DNA of 41,569 nucleotides from Erythrobacteraceae bacterium. GTDB taxonomy: Bacteria > Pseudomonadota > Alphaproteobacteria > Sphingomonadales > Sphingomonadaceae. The stretch spans positions 1 through 41,569 of the forward strand of contig JAIYAL010000066.1 of NCBI GenBank assembly GCA_027489095.1. The letters run 5' to 3'. The position numbers and the translations under genes are program-made. Below, piece after piece: positions 1 through 9,500 of this stretch (positions within the stretch are counted from its first letter, which is position 1; the number at the start of each line of letters is the position of its first letter). Below the pieces are notes generated by a model. That model had not been told where the DNA came from. It did not search any database and saw only the letters and a list, made by a program, of their open reading frames with translations.

Positions 1-1
1 C

Positions 2-2596
2 GGTGACAGCATCACGGTGGCCCCGGCGCTGACGCTGACCGACAAGGAATACCAGATCATGCGAGGCGCGAGCATCGCGTGCCTGCGCGAGATCGGGGTG
101 GAGACGGGGGGCTCCAACGTCCAGTTCGCGGTGAACCCCGCCGATGGCCGCTTGATCGTGATCGAGATGAACCCGCGCGTCAGCCGCTCCTCGGCGCTGG
201 CGTCCAAGGCGACCGGCTTCCCCATCGCCCGCGTCGCCGCCAAGCTGGCGGTTGGCTATACTCTCGATGAGCTCACCAACGAGATCACCGGGGCGACGCC
301 TGCGAGCTTCGAGCCGACCATCGATTACGTCGTCACCAAGATCCCGCGCTTCGCCTTCGAAAAGTTCAAGGGCGCGGCCAATGACCTGTCGACCGCGATG
401 AAGAGCGTCGGCGAAGTCATGGCAATCGGCCGCAACTTCCAGGAATCGATGCAGAAGGCGCTCCGGGGCCTCGAAACCGGGCTCGACGGGTTCAACCGCG
501 TGATCGAGCTGGAGGGTGCGGGGCGTGATGTCATCACCGCGGCGCTATCCCGCCGCACGCCCGACCGGCTGCTCAAGGTCGCGCAGGCCTTCCGCGAGGG
601 GCTCAGCGTCGAGGAAGTTGCCGCCGTGACGTTCTACGACCCGTGGTTCCTGCGCCAGATCGAACAGATCATCGACGCCGAGCGCGCCATCCAGAAGGAC
701 GGCCTCCCCCGCGATGCCGCAGGGCTGCGCCGCCTGAAAGCGATGGGCTTCTCCGACAAGCGTCTCGCCACCCTTGCGGTGCGTTCGGTGGGAGTCGCAG
801 GCGGCATGGGCGAAACGCAGGCCAAGCGTTCGGGCCTGCTCCACGATGCCCTCGTCGCGATGGCAGGGGCCACCAGCGCCGAGGAAGTTCGCGCGCTGCG
901 GCACAAGCTCGGCGTGTTCCCCGTGTTCAAGCGCATCGACAGCTGCGCCGCCGAGTTCGAGGCGATCACGCCCTACATGTATTCGACCTACGAGGCCCCG
1001 AGCTTCGGCGCGCCCGAGTGCGAGGCGATGCCTTCCGATCGCCGCAAGATCGTGATCCTCGGCGGCGGGCCCAACCGGATCGGGCAGGGGATCGAGTTCG
1101 ACTATTGCTGCGTCCACGCCTGCTTCGCCTTGGCAGAGCAGGGGTTCGAGACGATCATGATCAACTGCAACCCGGAAACCGTCTCGACCGATTACGACAC
1201 CTCCGACCGCCTCTATTTCGAACCGCTGACCGATGAGGACGTTCTGGAAATCCTGCGCGTCGAACAGCAGAATGGCACGCTGGTGGGCGTGATCGTCCAG
1301 TTCGGCGGGCAAACCCCGCTGAAGCTGGCGCAGGCGCTGGAGGATGCGGGCATCCCGATCCTGGGCACCTCGCCCGATGCAATTGACCTTGCCGAAGACC
1401 GCGAACGCTTTGCCAAGCTGGTCAACAAGCTGAAACTGAAGCAGCCCGAAAACGGCATCGCCCGCAGCCGTGATGAAGCCGCCGCCGTGGCCGCCCGGAT
1501 CGGCTACCCCGTGCTGCTGCGCCCGTCCTACGTGCTTGGCGGAAGGGCGATGGAGATCGTCGACAGCGAAGCGCAGCTGGACAATTACATCGCCACCGCG
1601 GTGAACGTTTCGGGCGATAGCCCGGTGCTGATCGATCAGTATCTGCGCGATGCGATCGAATGCGATGTCGATGCGCTGTGCGATGGCACAGAGGTGCGCA
1701 TCGCGGGCGTGATGCAACACATCGAGGAAGCGGGCGTCCATTCGGGCGATTCCGCCTGCACCCTGCCGCCCTATTCGCTGCCGCCCGAAATCATCGCCGA
1801 GATGGAGCGCCAGGCCGAGGCGCTGGCCCATGCGCTGGGTGTGGTGGGGCTGATGAATATCCAGTTCGCGGTCAAGGATGGGCTGGTCTACCTGATCGAG
1901 GTCAACCCGCGCGCCAGCCGCACCGTGCCGTTTGTCGCCAAGGCGATCGGGCAGCCGGTCGCCAAGATCGCCGCACGGGTGATGGCGGGCGAACCGCTCA
2001 GCAATTTCGAGCCCTTCAAGCGCGATCTGCCCTACATGGCAGTGAAAGAGGCGGTGTTCCCCTTCGCGCGCTTCCCCGGCGCCGATCCGGTCCTGAGCCC
2101 CGAAATGAAATCGACCGGCGAGGTGATGGGGATCGATACCACCTTCGAAGCCGCCTTCCTCAAATCGCAGCTTGGTGCCGGGATGATCCCGCCGCAATCG
2201 GGCACGGTGTTCGTCTCGGTCAAGAACACTGACAAGTCGGTCATCGTCGCAGGGGTCAAACGCCTGATCGAACACGGCTTCCGGATCATCGCCACCGGGG
2301 GGACCCAGACCTATCTGGCCGAACAGGGGCTGGCTGTGGAGCGGGTCAACAAGGTCGCCGAGGGGCAGCCGCATATCGTTGACCGGATCATCGACGGCGA
2401 TATCGCGCTGATCTTCAACACCACCGAAGGCTGGCAGTCGCTGATGGACAGCAAGTCGATCCGGCAAGCAGCCCTTGCGGGCAAGGTGCCTTATTATACG
2501 ACAGCGGCGGCTTCTGTGGCGGTAGCGGCAGCGATTTCGGCGATCCGGCCCGAGTCGCTTGAAGTCCGCTCCTTGCAGGACTACTATGCCAGCTGA
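2..2596 (+). CDS. carB: Carbamoyl-phosphate synthase large subunit (5' truncated)
   Basis: Makes carbamoyl phosphate from bicarbonate, glutamine-derived ammonia and 2 ATP for pyrimidine and arginine synthesis, in the cytoplasm with CarA. The window opens inside the gene: the frame is open from base 2 and already reads [14 protein letters not shown], a CarB motif from the first ATP-grasp domain. About 864 residues remain of the usual 1,070-1,110, so the true start lies upstream of the window. Visible parts in order: end of the first ATP-grasp domain ([19 protein letters not shown]), the oligomerisation region, the second carbamate-forming ATP-grasp domain ([19 protein letters not shown], then [16 protein letters not shown]) and the C-terminal MGS-like allosteric domain ([16 protein letters not shown]). 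The protein ends SLQDYYAS. greA follows 112 bases downstream on the same strand. The identification is certain. Confidence 0.97.
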   Translation, partial: GDSITVAPALTLTDKEYQIMRGASIACLREIGVETGGSNVQFAVNPADGRLIVIEMNPRVSRSSALASKATGFPIARVAAKLAVGYTLDELTNEITGATPASFEPTIDYVVTKIPRFAFEKFKGAANDLSTAMKSVGEVMAIGRNFQESMQKALRGLETGLDGFNRVIELEGAGRDVITAALSRRTPDRLLKVAQAFREGLSVEEVAAVTFYDPWFLRQIEQIIDAERAIQKDGLPRDAAGLRRLKAMGFSDKRLATLAVRSVGVAGGMGETQAKRSGLLHDALVAMAGATSAEEVRALRHKLGVFPVFKRIDSCAAEFEAITPYMYSTYEAPSFGAPECEAMPSDRRKIVILGGGPNRIGQGIEFDYCCVHACFALAEQGFETIMINCNPETVSTDYDTSDRLYFEPLTDEDVLEILRVEQQNGTLVGVIVQFGGQTPLKLAQALEDAGIPILGTSPDAIDLAEDRERFAKLVNKLKLKQPENGIARSRDEAAAVAARIGYPVLLRPSYVLGGRAMEIVDSEAQLDNYIATAVNVSGDSPVLIDQYLRDAIECDVDALCDGTEVRIAGVMQHIEEAGVHSGDSACTLPPYSLPPEIIAEMERQAEALAHALGVVGLMNIQFAVKDGLVYLIEVNPRASRTVPFVAKAIGQPVAKIAARVMAGEPLSNFEPFKRDLPYMAVKEAVFPFARFPGADPVLSPEMKSTGEVMGIDTTFEAAFLKSQLGAGMIPPQSGTVFVSVKNTDKSVIVAGVKRLIEHGFRIIATGGTQTYLAEQGLAVERVNKVAEGQPHIVDRIIDGDIALIFNTTEGWQSLMDSKSIRQAALAGKVPYYTTAAASVAVAAAISAIRPESLEVRSLQDYYAS

Positions 2597-2708
2597 TTGA
2601 AACTCCCCCCGACATCGAGAGTGCCTGACGCCGTGCGGATCGGACGGCGGGGGCCTCTTTCTCCCTTCTTGCGGGACGGGGGCGGGACAAGAGAGAAAGA
2701 CGAGAACG

Positions 2709-3185
2709 ATGGCGACGGTGGAAAAGGTCCCGATGCTGGCCGAGGGTTACGAGCGGCTCACCGCCGACCTCAAGGTGCTGCGCGAGGAACGCCCGAAAAT
2801 CGTCGAAGCCATCGAGGAAGCGCGCGCCCACGGTGACCTTTCCGAAAACGCGGAATACCACGCCGCCAAGGAGCGGCAGGGCCAGGTCGAAGCCATGATC
2901 GGCGAGATCGAACACATGGTCAGCCGCGCGCAGATCATTGATCCGACGATGCTTTCGGGCGACAAGATCATCTTCGGCGCGACCGTCACCCTGCTTGACG
3001 AGAACGATAAGCCGATCCGCTACCAGATCGTCGGCCAGACCGAGGCGGACGCCAAGAAGGGCCGCATCAGCTACAACTCGCCGCTCGCCCGCGCGCTGAT
3101 CGGCAAGCAGGTCGGCGACGATATCGAGGTGACGGTGCCGTCGGGCGAAAAGTTCTACCACGTCGACAAGATCGAATTCATCTGA
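2709..3185 (+). CDS. greA: Transcription elongation factor GreA
   Basis: Binds in the RNA polymerase secondary channel and stimulates cleavage of backtracked transcripts. Its 158 residues are the normal GreA length. The N-terminal coiled coil carries the acidic tip motif [18 protein letters not shown] (about residues 37-54), whose D and E residues position the catalytic magnesium. The C-terminal FKBP-like domain contains [18 protein letters not shown]. The ATG at 2709 follows a purine-rich stretch (gagaaagacgagaacg) that can act as a ribosome binding site. The carB-greA order is, as far as I recall, common in alphaproteobacteria. Nothing unusual is seen. Confidence 0.96.
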   Translation: MATVEKVPMLAEGYERLTADLKVLREERPKIVEAIEEARAHGDLSENAEYHAAKERQGQVEAMIGEIEHMVSRAQIIDPTMLSGDKIIFGATVTLLDENDKPIRYQIVGQTEADAKKGRISYNSPLARALIGKQVGDDIEVTVPSGEKFYHVDKIEFI

Positions 3186-3207
3186 CGCCTGATCTGGGGG
3201 ACACACG

Positions 3208-3492
3208 ATGGCTGTTGTTCCGGTAAGGGCTATCGCCGAACGCAAGGTGGCGGAGCATTTCGTCGAAGCGGGCGCGGTGAGCATGGCTGATGCCATCCGC
3301 TTCGACCCAGCCCGGCCGAGCCGCGAGCGCGCTTTTGCGCGGATGAAGGGTGCGGACATCCTCAGGACGGATGGCAAGGGCAAGTGGTGGCTCGACGAGG
3401 AGCAGTGGAACAAGCGCCGCTCGGATCGGCGCAGCCGCGCGGTCTGGGCGTTGCTGGCGATTGGCGTGGCCGCTGCTGCCGCGCTGCGGTGA
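3208..3492 (+). CDS. Small hypothetical protein with C-terminal membrane anchor
   Basis: A 94-residue protein starting 22 bases after greA, preceded by a GGGGG ribosome-binding stretch (ctggggga) about 8 bases before the ATG. The N-terminal two thirds are charged and look helical, with a GKGKWWLDEEQW motif around residues 57-68. Such a motif is seen in small alphaproteobacterial proteins where a lysine/tryptophan patch precedes a membrane helix. The last 20 residues (RAVWALLAIGVAAAAALR) form a single hydrophobic segment, so a tail-anchored inner-membrane protein is likely. No family name comes to mind. It is probably co-transcribed with greA. Confidence 0.7.
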   Translation: MAVVPVRAIAERKVAEHFVEAGAVSMADAIRFDPARPSRERAFARMKGADILRTDGKGKWWLDEEQWNKRRSDRRSRAVWALLAIGVAAAAALR

Positions 3493-3617
3493 AGCGCAAG
3501 ACAAGCTTCCGTTCGCGCTGCGCTTGTTGATCGGGCGTCGTTCTTTCCCGCGCAGTCGCGAAGGTGCCGTGCAGTCCCCCGGCAAGCTCAGGACGAACGC
3601 GGAAACACGGTTCTTGG

Positions 3618-3705
3618 TAGCCCCCCGTCAGCGCATGCCAGAACCCCGCCAGATTCGCGCTAGACCCCGGTTAGACCCCCTCTAGACCCCCCTTAGCCCC
3701 CCGTC
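3618..3705. repeat. Short degenerate tandem repeats (TAGACCCC units)
   Basis: Four units of about 10-12 bases (tagacccc, tagaccccc, tagacccccc, tagcccccc) run consecutively at 3661-3705. An identical tagccccccgtc also occurs at 3618-3629. They lie in the 249-base gap between the small membrane protein gene and the GNAT gene, next to a parS-like palindrome. I see no gene in this gap. The units are too short and irregular for a CRISPR array. Their function is unknown. Confidence 0.55.
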
Positions 3706-3712
3706 CCAGCGA

Positions 3713-3728
3713 TGTTTCATGTGAAACA
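3713..3728. other. parS-like palindrome (candidate ParB binding site)
   Basis: TGTTTCATGTGAAACA differs from the widely conserved chromosomal parS 16-mer TGTTTCACGTGAAACA at one central base. With flanks it forms an 18-base inverted repeat (ATGTTTCA-tg-TGAAACAT) at 3712-3729. It lies in intergenic DNA just past the 3' end of the GNAT gene. ParB loads at such sites to organise and segregate the chromosome. Whether this variant is bound is inference. Confidence 0.6.
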
Positions 3729-3741
3729 TTGCGCCGAAGCG

Positions 3742-4236
3742 TCAATCGAGCCGCTTTGCCATCGCATAATTGTGGATCGCGATTTCTCCCGCCTCGGCCG
3801 GTATCGCAAAGTCGCGGCGATGGCGCAGATCATAGCCCGCCCGCGCAAAGACAGGCCGGGCCAGCTCGCTCGCTTGGGTGAACAGATGGGTGACGCCCTC
3901 GGCCCGCGCGGCGGCCTCCGCTGCGGCGAGCAAGGCGAGGGCGAGGCCCTGTCCGGTGTGCGCCGGGTGGCAATAGAGCATGTCGATGTGCCCGCCCGAT
4001 TCCAGCCCCGTTTCAAGCACCGTGTAGGCAAGCGCCCGATCATCGGCGTCCACCGCGACGAGGATCACGTCGCCCTTGGCAGCCCCGTCCAACAAGCGCT
4101 GCACGTTGTAACGGCCTGCCCAGGCTTCGACCTGCGCGGGCGAATAGGCCCTGAGCGCCGTGATGCGGATCGCCGCCAGCGTGAGCGCGGCGATCACCTC
4201 GGCATCATGAGGTCGGTACGGGCGGATCGCCGCCAC
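3742..4236 (-). CDS. GNAT family N-acetyltransferase
   Basis: A 164-residue acetyltransferase of the GCN5 fold. It starts IRPYRPHDAEVIAAL (beta1-alpha1 of the family). The acetyl-CoA loop is seen as HTGQGLALALLAAAEAAAR, a Q/RxxGxG/A-like P-loop near residues 92-110, preceded by the beta4 strand GHIDMLYCHPA. The C-terminal part, VFARAGYDLRHRRDFAI, matches the usual G-Y/F-x8-R ending of small-molecule or protein N-acetyltransferases. The substrate cannot be told. The start codon is GTG at 4236, 7 bases after the stop of the DUF4170 gene, so the two are probably co-transcribed. Confidence 0.85.
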   Translation of the reverse strand: MAAIRPYRPHDAEVIAALTLAAIRITALRAYSPAQVEAWAGRYNVQRLLDGAAKGDVILVAVDADDRALAYTVLETGLESGGHIDMLYCHPAHTGQGLALALLAAAEAAARAEGVTHLFTQASELARPVFARAGYDLRHRRDFAIPAEAGEIAIHNYAMAKRLD

Positions 4237-4243
4237 GAGAGAA

Positions 4244-4474
4244 TTAACCCTCGGGAGTCAGCAGCTTGTGGATGTGGACGACGACATATTTCATCTCCGC
4301 ATCGTCAACCGTGCGCTGCGCCTGCGCGCGCCACGCATCGACCGCGGCGTCATAGGAGCTGTACACGCCGACGACGTGAATGCTCTCCGGGTCCTGGAAC
4401 TCGATCCCGCGCGGGTCATTGACGCGGCCCCCCATGACGAGGTGGAGCCGCTGGGTGGGGGTGGTTTCTGCCAT
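4244..4474 (-). CDS. DUF4170 family protein
   Basis: A 76-residue cytoplasmic protein. The pattern RLHLVMGGRVND, FQDP, VGVYSSYDAAVDAWRAQAQ and a closing VVHIHKLL is what I know as DUF4170, a small alphaproteobacterial family of unknown function. Its length is normal for the family. The ATG at 4474 is followed by a short non-conserved N-terminus. It sits immediately upstream of the GNAT gene with a 7-base gap. No regulatory sequence is obvious upstream. Confidence 0.8.
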   Translation of the reverse strand: MAETTPTQRLHLVMGGRVNDPRGIEFQDPESIHVVGVYSSYDAAVDAWRAQAQRTVDDAEMKYVVVHIHKLLTPEG

Positions 4475-4557
4475 GTGCTAAGCCCTTGGGGAGGAACGAT
4501 GCGCGCCCCATTAACGCCTCGCGCGCTAAGGGCAAGCCTTCCCCGGCTCAGGACGGT

Positions 4558-5130
4558 TCAGCCCTTGGTCTTGCGCCGGATATCCCGCACCACGCCTGCG
4601 GCGACATCGGCCGTCTTGCGGGCAAGGGCGCGGGTGCTGTCCGCCGCCGATCCGGCCGCGTCCGATGCGTTGGCGGAGAGCCGCTTGGCCTGCGTCCCGG
4701 CAGCATCACCGAGCCCGACCGCCTTGTCCTGCTCGGCGCGCGCGGTCTCAAGCAGCTCGTCGATCGCGGTCATCAGATAGGTGATCGCAGCCTCGCCGAT
4801 CATCTCTCCGATACGCGATCCGCCGCGTAGGGAGATGGTCTTGACGCCCGACGAAGCGCTTGAAGCTGCATCGGAAATTGCCTCTCCGGCAGAATGGAGC
4901 GCCTGCCCTGCAAACCGCCGTCCGGGGCGGGTGAGCAGGCCTATCACCAGGCCCAGCGCCACGGCCCCGCCGACCACCGCCAGCGGGTGAGCGCGGGTGT
5001 ATTGGGCCGCAGAACTGGCAGCCTCGCGGGCCTGATCGGCAAGGGTGCGCTCGGCATTGCGGCGTTCGGCGGCCTCGATGCGTGCGCGCAGGGCGTCGCG
5101 CTTGTCGGGGGAGGGGGAATGATCGTTCAT
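4558..5130 (-). CDS. DUF883-like membrane-anchored protein
   Basis: A 190-residue protein with an N-terminal charged helical region rich in A, R and E. One hydrophobic segment follows (HPLAVVGGAVALGLVIGLL, about residues 49-67) and then basic residues TRPGRR. This is the layout of DUF883/ElaB/YqjD proteins, which anchor at the inner membrane and in E. coli associate with ribosomes in stationary phase. The C-terminal half is a low-complexity alanine-rich helix. Its ATG overlaps the stop of the preceding gene (5127) by 4 bases (ATGA), indicating one operon with the genes at 5127, 5501 and probably 5954. The family assignment is by pattern and moderately sure. Confidence 0.65.
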   Translation of the reverse strand: MNDHSPSPDKRDALRARIEAAERRNAERTLADQAREAASSAAQYTRAHPLAVVGGAVALGLVIGLLTRPGRRFAGQALHSAGEAISDAASSASSGVKTISLRGGSRIGEMIGEAAITYLMTAIDELLETARAEQDKAVGLGDAAGTQAKRLSANASDAAGSAADSTRALARKTADVAAGVVRDIRRKTKG

Positions 5131-5504
5131 GCGGGGTCTCCTGCAGATGCCGCTTCGGGCGAGGCGGCGTCTTCCGGTTGTTCGGCAGCTTCATCGGTAT
5201 CACCGAGAACATCCTGAAACCATGCGAAAATCGGTTCCCGGGCAAACCACAGGATGATCGCCCCCACCAGCATCGCAAGCACACCCATGCTGTCCGCAGC
5301 CTGAGCCTTGGCCTGATCGAGCACGTCGCGCGCGCCGGTACGGATGCGGCCCCCGATCGAAGAGGTCACCTCCGATGAGACGCGGCTCGCGATGCCTTGT
5401 TCGCCGAGACTGCCCTGCAGGCGCGCGATATCCTCGGCGAGCACGGCGCGCGCTGCGTCGCGCAGGCGTCGATCCTCGATGAAGCGATCGGGAAGCTGGG
5501 TCAT
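5127..5504 (-). CDS. Small membrane protein of the DUF883/holin operon
   Basis: A 125-residue protein I do not recognise. It has a charged N-terminal half with coiled-coil character (RRLRDAARAVLAEDIARLQG), one transmembrane helix (MGVLAMLVGAIILWFA, about residues 74-89) and an acidic, proline/alanine-rich tail. It overlaps the holin-family gene upstream (5501-5504) and the DUF883-like gene downstream (5127-5130) by 4 bases each, so the three are translationally coupled. Function inferred only from company: maintenance or stress response of the inner membrane. Confidence 0.6.
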   Translation of the reverse strand: MTQLPDRFIEDRRLRDAARAVLAEDIARLQGSLGEQGIASRVSSEVTSSIGGRIRTGARDVLDQAKAQAADSMGVLAMLVGAIILWFAREPIFAWFQDVLGDTDEAAEQPEDAASPEAASAGDPA

Positions 5505-5932
5505 GCATCGTCACCCGAACCAAACATCGCGCCGAGCGCACTGCCCTGGGACGCGGCGGCGATCACCAGCAACACGACGCCGATCAGCAGCACCCCGACC
5601 ACGATTGCGATCGCCCCCCAGATCGTCACCAGCGGGGCAAGCGCAATCACCGCGCCCACGGCAAGCGCGATCAAGGCGAGGTTGAGGAGCACCAGAGCAA
5701 GCACCAGAAACACCAGCGCGAGGCCCGCCTTTTTGCCGACAAGCCCCGCGCGGGTCTTCTGGAAGGCGATTTCCGCCGCAGCATAGGTCCGCGCGTCCTC
5801 GACCAGCGCGGTCAGATCGTCCTTCAGCGCGGAAAAGCTGGGGCTGTTCTCGTCGGCGATTTCCGCCGCGAGTTCGGGCGCTGCAAGGCCCTCGTCCGCC
5901 GACCGCGGCGAGCCGGGCTCGATGTCAAGCAT
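5501..5932 (-). CDS. Phage holin family (DUF1469-like) membrane protein
   Basis: A 143-residue protein with a soluble N-terminus (about residues 1-65) and two closely spaced transmembrane helices (LALVFLVLALVLLNLALIAL and IWGAIAIVVGVLLIGVVLLV) separated by a short turn. This layout, with the preceding LKDDLTALVEDARTYAAAE helix, is typical of proteins annotated as phage holin family, PF07332. Despite the name these are chromosomal membrane proteins often found next to DUF883/YqjD genes, as here. There is no lysis context (no endolysin or phage genes). The start at 5932 lies 21 bases after the stop of the gene at 5954. Confidence 0.75.
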   Translation of the reverse strand: MLDIEPGSPRSADEGLAAPELAAEIADENSPSFSALKDDLTALVEDARTYAAAEIAFQKTRAGLVGKKAGLALVFLVLALVLLNLALIALAVGAVIALAPLVTIWGAIAIVVGVLLIGVVLLVIAAASQGSALGAMFGSGDDA

Positions 5933-5953
5933 GGCAGGTCGTGCCTCCAGCTT

Positions 5954-6580
5954 CTATCGGCGCCGCCCGCCGCCCAGGATCCGCGCGAGGAAGAAGCCTA
6001 CGACCGCCGCGATTCCAACCGCGACGCCCGGGCTCTTGCGGACCATCTGGCGGGCATCCTCGCCCAGGTCTTCGACGCTCTTGGCATCGAGCTTGGCCGA
6101 TGTTTCCACAAGCGTGCGCGAGGCCTTGCGGGCATAATCGCCATATTGTTCGCCAAGCTTCTCGTCGATCTGCCCGGCGGTATCGCCCACCACCTTGCCA
6201 AGCGAAGCGATGGCGTCGCTGGCGACGTTCTTGCCTTCGACCGCAAGTTCACCGGCCTTGCTGAGCGCCTGTTCGCCATAGGCCTTCGCATCAGCGACCA
6301 TGTCACTGCTCTTGTCCTTGGCTTGGCCGCTCACGGTGGTAAGACGGCTCTCGGCCTCGGTGCGCAGCGCAGCCGCACCCAGCTTGGCCTCTTCGAGGGC
6401 GGCGTTGAAGCGGCTCTTGGCCTCGGCGACGGGAGCGGAAACGGCGGGCGCAGCATCAGGCGCGGCCGCCACCGCGGCGGTCTTGCGCGACGCGGCCTTG
6501 ACCGGGCCTTCGCTCTTCGCGGCACCGCCTTTGGCCGGCTTCGCGGGGGTTTTCTTTGCGGGGGTCGGGGTGTCTGCCAT
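5954..6580 (-). CDS. Alanine/lysine-rich DUF883-like protein
   Basis: 208 residues. The N-terminus is a lysine/alanine/proline low-complexity stretch (PAKKTPAKPAKGGAAK). A long amphipathic helical region follows with repeated A/E/K pattern (about residues 55-175), and a terminal hydrophobic helix (GVAVGIAAVVGFFLARILGG) precedes a poly-arginine end. The C-terminus matches the GxxxGxxxG-type anchor of DUF883 proteins. The ATG at 6580 is chosen over a TTG at 6583 because AAGGAG lies 9 bases upstream of it. It is the first gene of the minus-strand membrane-stress operon. The lysine-rich head could bind nucleic acid or ribosomes (inference). Confidence 0.65.
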   Translation of the reverse strand: MADTPTPAKKTPAKPAKGGAAKSEGPVKAASRKTAAVAAAPDAAPAVSAPVAEAKSRFNAALEEAKLGAAALRTEAESRLTTVSGQAKDKSSDMVADAKAYGEQALSKAGELAVEGKNVASDAIASLGKVVGDTAGQIDEKLGEQYGDYARKASRTLVETSAKLDAKSVEDLGEDARQMVRKSPGVAVGIAAVVGFFLARILGGGRRR

Positions 6581-6767
6581 CAAACTGCTCCTTGTCCTTC
6601 GGCGTTCTTCTGCATCGTTGACCGGTCCGGCGTTTCAACCGCGCCATCCGCTTGCACGAGGGCATCCCCGCGCATAGGGACGTCACGCGTCCGGTCGGTC
6701 TTGGTATGAAAGTGCCAGAATCATGCCGTTCCCATTACCATAGCGACGAAGTGTGCTAACAACCTAA

Positions 6768-8078
<1,311 letters not shown>

Positions 8079-8081
8079 GGC

Positions 8082-8639
8082 TTACAGCCCCAGTTCAACC
8101 GTTTCGAAGAAGCGTTCCATCGCCGCCTGCCCGGCCGGAGCAAGCCTGACGAGCACGCGGCGATGATCCTCCGGATCGTTTTCGCGCACCACCAGGCCTT
8201 CTTCCGCCAGCACGCCGAGCCAGCGCAGGCCGGTGGTGGCGGGTGCGGCAGAGCCGATGCAGGCGCTTGAGACTGATACGGTTTTGCCTTCGCCAGCTGC
8301 GATGAACAGGTCGAGCAGGATGTCCCAGGCAGGCTCGCCGAACAGATCGGGATTGCCGAAGATGCCAGAGCGTTTGCGCCTGAGGGCGTAGGTCCTGCGG
8401 GCCAGGGCAAGCGCCCCGCGGGCGGGCCGAGCCGGGCGTGGTGCGGCGTGTACAGCGCCCGGCTCGGCGTGCGGGGCACCGACAGCGGCGCCGCGCAGGC
8501 GGACCGCAATCGCCATCAGCTCGTCAGCCAGCGGGTGCAACTGCGTCGCCGGGCCGTGCAGGCTCTCGCCTCCCGCTTCTCCTTCCGAACGTCGCGCCAT
8601 GTCGCCCAATCTGTCGCCCTCAGGGGTGCGCCAGCTCAT
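8082..8639 (-). CDS. MarR-like winged-helix regulator
   Basis: 185 residues. The C-terminal 100 residues read as a winged helix: WDILLDLFIAAGEGKTVSVS, a recognition-helix region with TTGLRWLGVLAEEGLVVREN, and the wing DPEDHRRVLVRLAPAGQAAM, which is the MarR family wing pattern (D..D.R...V.LT..G). The N-terminal 80 residues are alanine/arginine/proline-rich and not conserved, and an internal ATG at 8600 could be the real start. It ends 3 bases from the eno stop, convergently. DNA-binding is likely, but the ligand and target are unknown. Confidence 0.75.
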   Translation of the reverse strand: MSWRTPEGDRLGDMARRSEGEAGGESLHGPATQLHPLADELMAIAVRLRGAAVGAPHAEPGAVHAAPRPARPARGALALARRTYALRRKRSGIFGNPDLFGEPAWDILLDLFIAAGEGKTVSVSSACIGSAAPATTGLRWLGVLAEEGLVVRENDPEDHRRVLVRLAPAGQAAMERFFETVELGL

Positions 8640-8716
8640 TGAGCGGCCGGTTCGCCCCGCTGCGTCTGATAGACCTTTTGTGCGGTCCTGGCTTTAAGGG
8701 TTTCTACGCAGGACAT

Positions 8717-8911
8717 TCAAATTGCAGCAGAAACGCTATCCAAGCGCCGCGCCTGATCGAGGCGCAACTGCTGGATCGCGGCGTCGCAATGTGCTGCGGC
8801 GATATGCGCACCGATGTGGTCAAGCGCCGCGAGCTGCCGCTCAAGCGCCGCAAGGATGGCAGCCACGTCGGAGGTTTCCGGCGCGGCCGGGTCAAGGTTG
8901 TGCAAGGTCAA
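8717..8911 (-). CDS. Possible small alpha-helical protein
   Basis: A 64-residue reading frame with a regular helical pattern (AAILAALERQLAALDHIG, then AAAHCDAAIQQLRLDQAR). It looks like a genuine small soluble protein, but the first codon is TTG, there is no clear ribosome binding site and a second frame overlaps it. I include it because the 428 bases between the MarR-like and ribH genes hold nothing else that I can recognise. Function is unknown. Confidence 0.4.
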   Translation of the reverse strand: MTLHNLDPAAPETSDVAAILAALERQLAALDHIGAHIAAAHCDAAIQQLRLDQARRLDSVSAAI

Positions 8912-9067
8912 ATCCCACTAAAGCGTCACTGGACTGCTACCCGTCACCTGAGGTGGGCGACAGCAGAAGCTGGTCGGATATCGCGTTAATCGCTTATGGA
9001 AATCCACTGAGGGAAAATGCGTAGTGGATGTACCTGCACCGTCACGGGACGCTGGCGCTTGCGGATA

Positions 9068-9493
9068 TTAACGGCTGTCGAAGCGATCCTGCAGCGCCAG
9101 CAGCGCGAGCGCCGCCTTGGCCGCTTCGCCGCCCTTGTCCTTCTGCGCAGGGTCGGCGCGGACCAGCGCTTGCTCCTCGTTCTCGACCGTGAGGATGCCA
9201 TTGCCGATGGCGATACCGTCCATCGTCAGCGCCATGATGGCGCGCGCGCTTGCGCCCGCAACGATCTCGAAATGGTAGGTCTCGCCCCGGATCACCACGC
9301 CGATCGCGACGAAGGCATCGTAGCGGTCGGCTTCGGCGGCGAGCGCGATGGCCCCGGGGATCTCGAGCGCGCCGGGGACGGTCAACACCTCGACCTTGTG
9401 GCCCTTGGCTTCCAGCGCGGCGCGGGCGCCGGCGACCAGCATGTCGTTGAGGTGGGCGTAGAAGCGCGCTTCGACGATGAGGATGTCGGCCAT
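9068..9493 (-). CDS. ribH: 6,7-dimethyl-8-ribityllumazine synthase
   Basis: Condenses 3,4-dihydroxy-2-butanone 4-phosphate with the ribityl-aminopyrimidine to give lumazine, the penultimate riboflavin step. 141 residues, slightly short at the N-terminus but complete in the core. It has the substrate-binding [32 protein letters not shown] with the catalytic histidine pair region (Y-H-F-E), and [16 protein letters not shown] near the end. It follows the RibB-like gene by 7 bases on the same strand, so the two form a short riboflavin operon supplying consecutive precursors. The lumazine synthase type (capsid or pentamer) cannot be read by eye. Confidence 0.95.
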   Translation of the reverse strand: MADILIVEARFYAHLNDMLVAGARAALEAKGHKVEVLTVPGALEIPGAIALAAEADRYDAFVAIGVVIRGETYHFEIVAGASARAIMALTMDGIAIGNGILTVENEEQALVRADPAQKDKGGEAAKAALALLALQDRFDSR

Positions 9494-9500
9494 GGGGGGA

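Noticed and set aside
545-2467. Long 640-residue open frame on the minus strand opposite carB
   Set aside because: It is a GC-rich antisense shadow of carB with histidine/arginine-heavy composition and no recognisable domain.
2629-2649. CGCCGT-N9-ACGGCG hairpin between carB and greA as a terminator
   Set aside because: The stem is only 6 bases and the T-run that follows is short and displaced by a GGGGCC stretch, so termination is not supported.
3618-3705. CRISPR-like array from the TAGACCCC units
   Set aside because: Units are about 10 bases with no spacers of constant length and no cas genes.
3712-4422. Frame starting MFHVKH across the parS-like site
   Set aside because: The start is simply the translated palindrome, and the rest lies opposite the GNAT and DUF4170 genes.
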